Assembly: GCA_903970455.1 (NCBI GenBank)
Contig: CAJCIW010000012.1
Location: 1-5,811 of the forward strand
DNA length: 5,811 bases
Source of the DNA: Verrucomicrobiota bacterium
Lineage (GTDB): Bacteria > Chlamydiota > Chlamydiia > Chlamydiales > Rhabdochlamydiaceae
Reading direction: 5' to 3'
The position numbers and the translations under genes are program-made. This document shows positions 1 through 4,814 of this stretch, piece by piece. Position 1 is the stretch's first letter; each line of letters starts with the position of its first letter. Under the pieces are notes generated by a model that saw nothing but the letters and a program-made list of their open reading frames with translations, was not told the DNA's origin and did not search any database.

Positions 1-210
1 CCTTAAAAGCGGGGAAAACCAGGAATAATGGATAGAAGAGAGTTCTTCTTCCGCGGGTTCCAAGCCTCTGCGCAAATCTTGCGAGGGGAAGGGCCGTTTT
101 TGCATCTCGTCGAATAACTCTTGAGAAAGGCTCCCGATAAGAGAGGTTCGCTGATCAGCTGGAGCACACTGCAAAAAAGAGTGCCATACGGTTAGGACAG
201 TGCTATCCAT
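1..210 (-). CDS. Partial CDS, N-terminal 70 codons; probable SctK-like type III secretion protein (CT560 position)
   Basis: An open frame starts at an ATG at 210-208 and stays open to the window edge, so the 3' part is missing. The 70 residues begin MDSTVLTVWHSFLQ and include a stretch ending IHYSWFSPLLR. There is no signal peptide, membrane segment or motif that I can place with certainty. It begins 6 nt after the sctJ stop in the same direction, without a clear Shine-Dalgarno, so translation is probably coupled to sctJ. In Chlamydia trachomatis the gene after cdsJ (CT559) is CT560, followed by the SctL stator gene CT561. CT560 is a small cytoplasmic protein, often treated as the SctK-like sorting-platform adaptor. 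The identification here rests on position and on the general look of the short tryptophan-bearing motif, not on an alignment. That this is a real gene is fairly sure; its identity as SctK is an inference. Confidence 0.6.
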   Translation of the reverse strand, partial: MDSTVLTVWHSFLQCAPADQRTSLIGSLSQELFDEMQKRPFPSQDLRRGLEPAEEELSSIHYSWFSPLLR

Positions 211-216
211 GGTTTT

Positions 217-1176
217 TTACTTTTTTTCTTCAGGAGGACGTCGGGCTTCATTGGATTCTTCTTCTTGTACAGGCAAGGGCTGCAAAAGCATCTTGAGGCC
301 GCCCCGTTTTTTTAGGATTGGATAAAACTTCCAGATCAACCATCCGAGGAGGAGCGCAAAAACGATCGCGGAGACGATCAGGATGAAAAAGATCACCCGA
401 AAGCGGCTGGCGGAGCTTTTGCTCATGACAATCGACCAGATACTGACGTATTCTTTAGTTTTAGGCTCTAAGGCTTCTGTCGACGGCATTACGGTGACGT
501 CTGTGAATCTCGAGCGGTCGGAAATCACCGTGACATCATTGAGGTCTAGGCCGGTAACGCTACCTGCTACGAGGCGTTTGATCTTCGTGACGAGATGGCT
601 ATTGGGATCGTCGAGAATCCCCTGATGTTTGACATAGACGGCAGCCGTAATTTTTTGTTGGGCCGGGGCTCCTGCTCCAGGGGCAATGGGGCTTGTCGAC
701 TCAATCGGGAAGGAGAGCTGGACATCCGCGTCGATGACCCCGTCGATTTTGCGGATCATATTGGCAATCTGTTCGGCAAGGCCAGCCTGGTAACGGATCG
801 TCTCTTGCTTATCGGAGGACATTAACCCAGATTTAGCAAATAGATCGAGAAGAGTGGTCCCTTTTTTGCGGGGAAGGCCGTTTTGATTCAGGATAGCCAT
901 CGCATCCGTCGATCTTCCCTCTTCTACAGAGATGCTGAATTTTGTGCCTTCCATTGCAGCTCCGGGCGCTGCACTGACGGAGGCGACCTTTTGTGCGGAA
1001 ATCCCTTTGCTCGCGAGGAAGACGACGATCTCATTCGCCTCCCGTTCGTCGACATCGGTAATGATCATCATGTTATTTTCGCAACCAGGAAGCAGGATCA
1101 ACGCGCACAAAAGAGAAAATGTAGAGAGTAAGCGCCTGAGCGAGAAGATGTTTGATGTTGAAAGGGAATTTCCCAT
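217..1176 (-). CDS. sctJ: Type III secretion inner-membrane ring lipoprotein SctJ (YscJ/PrgK/CdsJ family)
   Basis: SctJ forms the periplasmic face of the inner-membrane ring of the injectisome. The 319-residue protein has a signal peptide with an arginine pair (R14 R15), a hydrophobic core at about 17-29 and a lipobox-like LPGC with the lipidated cysteine at C32. Two ring-building domains follow, roughly 36-115 and 125-228. REANEIVVFLASKGI (45-59) and the AILNQ/GLPR/LLDLFAKSGL region (94-118) are typical of the family. A transmembrane helix spans about 261-283, followed by a short charged cytoplasmic tail. Length and blocks agree with chlamydial CdsJ. A Pro/Ala/Gly-rich insert (161-173) interrupts the second domain. 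The frame is open 61 codons further upstream, but the ATG at 1176 is preferred because it places the signal peptide at the N-terminus and lies downstream of the promoter at 1225-1253. An in-frame GTG two codons earlier (1182) is an alternative. The upstream SD is weak (GAAG). Confidence 0.95.
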   Translation of the reverse strand: MGNSLSTSNIFSLRRLLSTFSLLCALILLPGCENNMMIITDVDEREANEIVVFLASKGISAQKVASVSAAPGAAMEGTKFSISVEEGRSTDAMAILNQNGLPRKKGTTLLDLFAKSGLMSSDKQETIRYQAGLAEQIANMIRKIDGVIDADVQLSFPIESTSPIAPGAGAPAQQKITAAVYVKHQGILDDPNSHLVTKIKRLVAGSVTGLDLNDVTVISDRSRFTDVTVMPSTEALEPKTKEYVSIWSIVMSKSSASRFRVIFFILIVSAIVFALLLGWLIWKFYPILKKRGGLKMLLQPLPVQEEESNEARRPPEEKK

Positions 1177-1224
1177 AGTCACTTCACTTGTTTGAGGGGG
1201 ACACAGAGACAGGCTCTTACCATA

Positions 1225-1253
1225 GTTATAACAGTTTCGACAGCCTGCGTCAA
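1225..1253 (-). promoter_or_regulatory. Sigma70/sigma66-type promoter for sctJ
   Basis: Read on the minus strand, -35 TTGACG (1253-1248) is followed by a 17 bp spacer and -10 TATAAC (1230-1225), each one mismatch from consensus. The two bases TG lie one base before the -10, giving an extended -10 element. A transcript would start near 1218 and leave a leader of about 40 nt before the ATG at 1176. The element lies in the only sizeable intergenic gap of the window. It supports the shorter sctJ start, since the 61 extra upstream codons would be largely outside this transcript. It was found by eye; transcription has not been demonstrated. Confidence 0.7.
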
Positions 1254-1338
1254 ATTGAAACAAATTGTTTAACAGGATATCTACAAATTGAGGTTCTGTC
1301 GATTTTTCGGTTCTCTTGAGCCAACTTGGGTATAATCC

Positions 1339-1366
1339 AAAAACTCGACGAACCCTCACTTCGTAG
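1339..1366 (-). terminator. Weak intrinsic terminator-like hairpin after the glycosyltransferase gene
   Basis: On the minus strand, CTACGAA (1366-1360), a 7 nt loop and TTCGTCGAG can pair as ACGAA/TTCGT plus CT/AG, with a 2 nt CG bulge, immediately followed by TTTTT (1343-1339). It begins 7 nt after the TAG stop of the glycosyltransferase gene, where the end of the pyr operon would be expected, and lies ahead of the sctJ promoter. The stem is short, bulged and only moderately GC-rich, so termination may be partial. Confidence 0.4.
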
Positions 1367-1373
1367 ACATCCT

Positions 1374-2354
1374 CTAAGGTTTACTTATCCAATCCGGGCC
1401 TTTGCCGAATCTTCTGAAGAGATAATCGCGGAAAGCGCATAGAATAGCGCGGTTTTGTGTGAGTTTGTTCTCTTTTTCTTTGTAATTATTAACTTTTAAT
1501 AGCTTTTCAATGGAGAGCTGCGGTTTTTTAAGGAGCTGAATTTTTATTTTATGCAAAATTTCCGGTATTAAAATGCGTAAATAGAGGCTGGCTTTTTCTC
1601 GGATCGAACAATTTTTCTCAATCCATAGCAATCGGTTGCGCCACCAGTAGTAGGCGGAGTGGGGCTTGCCCCCGATGAAGGAAGCGGAGACTCTATGCCA
1701 GACTTTAGCCTGCGGGGAGGTGAGGACCTTGAACCCGGCTACTCGAGCGCGAAAACAGTAATCCGACTCTTCCCAGATTAAAAAAAAGCGGGGATCAAAA
1801 TAGCCAATTGCTTCGATAACGCTTTTTTTGATCATCATCCCTGCGCCGCATACGTAATCGAGTTCCTGGGTAATTTGCCATTGTTCCTCCAAGCTGTTCA
1901 TTCCGGTAAAGGTGAAGGTGCCTGTCCGGCTGTTCCACATCCCTCCGAGGTGGTCGAGAGTATCCCGTTCATCGAAAAGGAGAATTTTTGCTCCGAGGAT
2001 GCCGGCTTCTGGACGGGTTTGGAATGTTTCAAGGAAGCGCTCGAGAATGTCGGCTGCAGCAACGGTATCGTTGTTCAAAAGAAAAAACAGGTCGGCTCCT
2101 CCCTGGATCGCGGCCCGGAGTCCGACGTTGCACCCTTCGGCGAAGCCGAGATTTTCGGTATTTTGGATCCATGTGTGGTTAGGGAAATATTGCCGAATTG
2201 CCGCTTGGGAGCCGTCCGTCGAGCCATTATCGACGACGAGCACCTCGAAGTTGGAATAGGTTAATTTGCCGAGAGACTCTAAGCAGGCGAGGGTGTCCTG
2301 CTTACCGTTCCAGTTTAAGACGATGATGGCGATTTTAGGCTGTGCGCTTTTCAT
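1374..2354 (-). CDS. Family GT2 glycosyltransferase, rhamnosyltransferase-like
   Basis: This is a predicted inverting glycosyltransferase of 326 residues with a GT-A fold, acting in the cytoplasm or at the inner membrane face on surface polysaccharide, lipid or protein acceptors. The fold signature is IIVLNWNG (10-17), the nucleotide-binding [10 protein letters not shown] (40-49), [14 protein letters not shown] (65-78), a DXD-equivalent LLNNDT (92-97), and a catalytic-base region [15 protein letters not shown] (194-208) followed by VWH (218-220) and YYWWRNR (235-241). This arrangement is typical of WbbL/RfbF-like rhamnosyltransferases, but the sugar cannot be read from the sequence. The last 80 or so residues are lysine-rich, AT-rich and poorly recognisable, perhaps a membrane-association tail. 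No transmembrane helix is obvious. The chosen ATG overlaps pyrF by 20 nt and has an SD-like GGAAGG. A start 20 codons earlier would overlap pyrF by 80 nt and adds residues foreign to the family. It is probably co-transcribed with pyrCDEF. Confidence 0.88.
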   Translation of the reverse strand: MKSAQPKIAIIVLNWNGKQDTLACLESLGKLTYSNFEVLVVDNGSTDGSQAAIRQYFPNHTWIQNTENLGFAEGCNVGLRAAIQGGADLFFLLNNDTVAAADILERFLETFQTRPEAGILGAKILLFDERDTLDHLGGMWNSRTGTFTFTGMNSLEEQWQITQELDYVCGAGMMIKKSVIEAIGYFDPRFFLIWEESDYCFRARVAGFKVLTSPQAKVWHRVSASFIGGKPHSAYYWWRNRLLWIEKNCSIREKASLYLRILIPEILHKIKIQLLKKPQLSIEKLLKVNNYKEKENKLTQNRAILCAFRDYLFRRFGKGPDWISKP

Positions 2355-3102
2355 ACGCCTTCCAACCTGCCTGACGGTATACCTTGGCTTGAGAAGAGGG
2401 ATCCTTCGATCCATAAATCCCTCTTCCGACGATGATCACATCGCTACCGGCCTGGATGACGGATTCCGGAGTTTGGTATTGCTGGCCAAGGGTATCTTTA
2501 CCGGTGGAAAGTTGTACGCCCGGCGTCATATAAATCCAGCGGGGATCGTTGGAAAGTTTTTTTAGAGAAATGAAGCCGATCACGAAATCGGGATGCTTTT
2601 CCCCCATTTTGACGGTCTGTTCGGTATAAACCCCTTGGGCCAGTGTTCCCTCGGAACTCATTTCGGCAAGTAAAAGCAATGCGCGCCCTTTTGGAAGGCC
2701 GAACTCTTTTAATCCTGAGATGATGCCGGGGCCGGGGACAGGATGGGCATTGACGATGTCCGCCCAATCGGCGATGTGGTAGATCCCTCCTTGGTATTGG
2801 TGGGCCACTGTGTTGCCGATATCGGCGAATTTCCTGTCTTCGAAAATGAGAAATTCGTGTTTGTCGGCAAGACGTCGAAGTTCTTCGGTAACTTGGGGAG
2901 TGAAATCCTCGAGAATGTCGATGTGGGTTTTTAAGACGCAGATTTCTGGGCCAATGGAGTCGGCGAGCTTCAACAACTCCTTGCTGGACGTCAGGTCAGC
3001 GGCAACGGATAGATTGGTCTGTTTGGCTTCCATTAGAGAGAAGAGTTTTTTCGCGGTGGAATTTTGGCAGAGCGTGGAACGTTCCTTGTATGTTTTCTTC
3101 AT
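2335..3102 (-). CDS. pyrF: Orotidine 5'-phosphate decarboxylase, eukaryotic (URA3/UMPS C-terminal) type
   Basis: This enzyme decarboxylates OMP to UMP, the last step of UMP synthesis, in the cytoplasm. The 255-residue protein carries the full active site: D36 in AADLTS, K58 in LKTHIDIL, and the [12 protein letters not shown] block (87-98) with D89, K91 and D94. S149 lies in AEMSS, the phosphate-binding MTPGVQL is at 192-198, GQQY at 206-209, and R227 in IIVGRGI. These match yeast Ura3 K59, D91, K93, D96 and R235 in spacing. Long stretches ([43 protein letters not shown]) are close to human UMPS and fungal Ura3 as I remember them. Common bacterial PyrF (about 230-245 aa, DLKFHDIPNT block) looks different. 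The start codon overlaps the pyrE stop as ATGA with no visible SD, so translation probably depends on pyrE. The function is very secure; the eukaryotic affinity needs a tree. Confidence 0.96.
   Translation of the reverse strand: MKKTYKERSTLCQNSTAKKLFSLMEAKQTNLSVAADLTSSKELLKLADSIGPEICVLKTHIDILEDFTPQVTEELRRLADKHEFLIFEDRKFADIGNTVAHQYQGGIYHIADWADIVNAHPVPGPGIISGLKEFGLPKGRALLLLAEMSSEGTLAQGVYTEQTVKMGEKHPDFVIGFISLKKLSNDPRWIYMTPGVQLSTGKDTLGQQYQTPESVIQAGSDVIIVGRGIYGSKDPSSQAKVYRQAGWKAYEKRTA
2358..2363 (-). promoter_or_regulatory. Ribosome binding site of the glycosyltransferase gene, inside pyrF
   Basis: On the minus strand GGAAGG lies 3 nt before the ATG at 2354, within the last codons of pyrF. The spacing is short, but the match helps choose this start over the ATG at 2414. 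It shows that this cistron, unlike pyrE and pyrF, has its own initiation signal. Confidence 0.5.
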
Positions 3103-3106
3103 TTTG
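3099..3106 (-). other. ATGA stop/start overlap of pyrE and pyrF with an AAAA run
   Basis: On the minus strand the junction reads ACA AAA TGA in the pyrE frame. The pyrF ATG uses the last A of the run and the TG of the stop. A ribosome stalled at the TGA could re-initiate on the overlapping ATG. Alternatively, a -1 slip of the lysine tRNA would pair again with AAA and continue through the ATG into pyrF, giving a PyrE-PyrF fusion. Re-initiation is the ordinary explanation; slippage is speculative. Confidence 0.6.
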
Positions 3107-3704
3107 TCGGCATTGCTAAAAATTCGTTGGTCTCCCGAAAAGTGGATTCATCAATTTTCTTTTCGTAAAAAAGGATTTTTAAAAGGTCGAGGATGCTGAT
3201 CAAGGTATGGAGCTGAATGCCGTTTTCCTTGAGCCGTTCTTTTCCACCCTGTTCCCGATTCAACACGATGATGGCATCTTCGACTTCCAATCCTTCTGCT
3301 TTGAGGAGGGCCACGGTCTCTAAAATGCTTGTACCGGAGGTCACGACATCCTCGATAATGAGGCAAGTCTGTCCCTTTTCGAATTTCCCTTCGATCACTT
3401 TTTTTGTGCCGTAATCTTTTGCTTCTTTCCGGCGCATCAGCATCGGGATCTCTTTGGCGAGGGAAATGGCTGTTGCGATAGGAAGGGCGGTGTAGGGAAC
3501 CCCGCAGATTAGATCGAAGGAAAGCAGGTCGAGGAATTGGCCCAGGGCCGCGCTGATTTTTTTTAAGAGGGACGGGTAAGAAATGATCAGGCGGAGGTCG
3601 ATATAGATGGGAGATTGGAGCCCACTTTTTAGAGTAAATGTGCCAAATTTAACCGCTTGGATCTCATAAAGTTGTAAGATGATCGATTTAATTTCAGGAG
3701 ACAT
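3099..3704 (-). CDS. pyrE: Orotate phosphoribosyltransferase, UMPS N-terminal-like
   Basis: This enzyme transfers phosphoribose from PRPP to orotate, giving OMP and pyrophosphate. The 201-residue protein has the type I phosphoribosyltransferase fold. FTLKSG with K26 and SPIYIDLR (31-38) come first, then the substrate-site [13 protein letters not shown] (66-78), the mobile-loop [10 protein letters not shown] (91-100), and the PRPP motif [12 protein letters not shown] (115-126). Several of these blocks, and the following [15 protein letters not shown], closely resemble the OPRT half of human UMP synthase as I remember it. The start lies 3 nt beyond the pyrD stop, and no SD is visible, so translational coupling to pyrD is likely. 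The TGA stop overlaps the pyrF start. Length is normal for a stand-alone OPRT, and there is no long linker toward the decarboxylase. Confidence 0.96.
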   Translation of the reverse strand: MSPEIKSIILQLYEIQAVKFGTFTLKSGLQSPIYIDLRLIISYPSLLKKISAALGQFLDLLSFDLICGVPYTALPIATAISLAKEIPMLMRRKEAKDYGTKKVIEGKFEKGQTCLIIEDVVTSGTSILETVALLKAEGLEVEDAIIVLNREQGGKERLKENGIQLHTLISILDLLKILFYEKKIDESTFRETNEFLAMPTK

Positions 3705-3707
3705 AGA

Positions 3708-4814
3708 TTACGTCGTTTGGTGTTTTTGATGGTAGCGCGCCGCAAGATAAGGATCCCACATCATCCCTGTTGCGGACATGGCGATGTCTGCGCCGGCATT
3801 GAGGAACTGATCAAAATGCTCCGGCAAGGTAATCCCGCCGACCCCGATCAATGTCAAATCGAGTTTTCCCTTTTTGTTGATCTGGGCGGCCCGTTCGACA
3901 AAATGGAAAGCGACTTCCCGGATGGGGCCGCCGCACACGCCGCTGGTCGGACGTTTCGGGCCAAGGGCAGGGCGGCCTTGAGCGTCCATGACCGACATGC
4001 TGACTGTATTGATTCCCGAAATCGCTCGGATTCCCGCTTTTGCAGCAGCACAGAAAACATCATGCATGTGGACGTCGGAGGAGAACGTGCCAACTTTGAT
4101 GATCAGGGGAGTGGGAGCAATCGCTTTCACAAGAGCATGGCCGAGTTCAAAAACGGTTGTCGGGGACATGTAGAGGCATCCCTCGCTCTTGTCGACATTG
4201 GGGCAGGAAAAATTCGCCTCGATGATTTTCGCTCCGGATTCTTTGGCCAAAAGAGCGGCTTTGATGAAGTCTTCGATAAACGTGCTCCCTTCGCGCACTG
4301 TTCCTACGACGGAAACAACCATGACTTGTCCTTCTTGCAGAGAGGCGTTGGCGCGGGCGATGTCTTCCCGAAGAAATTGAGGGCTTTTGGAGGGCATCCC
4401 AAAAGAATTGGTCACCGCAAGTCGTTCGATATGAGGGGAAGGTAATGGGGCCAATGTCGCTGTCTGGGGGATTTTGTCGTTTTCGATGACTCCATGTGTG
4501 TCGAGGAAGACCATGTTGGGAAGGGGGTGGGAAGGATGTTCGGCGCTCCGGATCGTTTTATAGATAGGAATGTCAAAGCCCAATTTTCCAGCAAGCGCGA
4601 TCCAGTTCGCAGTCAGCAAGGGCCCTGCCGGGACTCCGATGGGAGAGGCGACGGGAAAACCCAAAAAATCGATCCATTTTTCTTTGGGAGGGAAACTTCT
4701 TTCTGGAATACGCCCCTCGAAAAAAGGGCCTTGTTCGGCATTTTCGAGATAGGTTTTATGAATGTCGTAAATGGGCGGTTGTTTCGGATACCAGGCGGGA
4801 AGATTAGAGGTCAT
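3708..4814 (-). CDS. pyrD: Dihydroorotate dehydrogenase, divergent class 1-like (catalytic cysteine)
   Basis: This FMN enzyme oxidises dihydroorotate to orotate. In the 368-residue protein the barrel begins with SPIGVPAGPLLTANW (57-71). The active-site loop reads ANFSCPNVDKSEG (200-212) with C204 as the likely catalytic base; class 2 enzymes have serine there. IIKVGTF (238-244), the substrate asparagine region SGINTVS (266-272) and phosphate/FMN-binding IGVGGI (323-328) with SATGM (347-351) follow. There is no N-terminal hydrophobic helix as in quinone-linked class 2 enzymes. The electron acceptor is unclear: no pyrK partner is in the window, so a fumarate-linked class 1A-like mode or a non-adjacent partner is possible. 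The frame is open 33 codons upstream, but the ATG at 4814 is preferred. It has an AAGGA SD at 7 nt and overlaps pyrC by only 11 nt, whereas the longer start would overlap by 110 nt. The subclass assignment is tentative. Confidence 0.9.
   Translation of the reverse strand: MTSNLPAWYPKQPPIYDIHKTYLENAEQGPFFEGRIPERSFPPKEKWIDFLGFPVASPIGVPAGPLLTANWIALAGKLGFDIPIYKTIRSAEHPSHPLPNMVFLDTHGVIENDKIPQTATLAPLPSPHIERLAVTNSFGMPSKSPQFLREDIARANASLQEGQVMVVSVVGTVREGSTFIEDFIKAALLAKESGAKIIEANFSCPNVDKSEGCLYMSPTTVFELGHALVKAIAPTPLIIKVGTFSSDVHMHDVFCAAAKAGIRAISGINTVSMSVMDAQGRPALGPKRPTSGVCGGPIREVAFHFVERAAQINKKGKLDLTLIGVGGITLPEHFDQFLNAGADIAMSATGMMWDPYLAARYHQKHQTT

Noticed and set aside
383..825. Plus-strand frames opposite sctJ
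   Set aside because: They are short, overlap one another in different frames, and cover the conserved ring domains of SctJ on the other strand.
1331..1340. Second -10-like element (TTATAC) on the minus strand upstream of sctJ
   Set aside because: No acceptable -35 lies 16-18 bp upstream, and it overlaps the terminator-like hairpin region.
1177..1359. 61-codon N-terminal extension of the sctJ frame (start at 1359)
   Set aside because: It would put the signal peptide deep inside the protein, begins upstream of the promoter at 1225-1253, and covers the terminator-like hairpin. The residues look like translated non-coding DNA.
1177..1373. Riboswitch, tRNA or small RNA in the intergenic gap
   Set aside because: Apart from the short hairpin at 1339-1366 I see no conserved aptamer, cloverleaf or extended stem, and the leader from the promoter is only about 40 nt.
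1875..2264. Overlapping plus-strand frames opposite the glycosyltransferase
   Set aside because: Two or three frames are open at once because of the codon use of the real gene; none resembles a protein family.
3717..4445. 242-codon open frame on the plus strand opposite pyrD
   Set aside because: It is antisense to a clear enzyme gene, rich in Arg/Gly/His/Asp as expected of a shadow frame, without a recognisable domain or SD.
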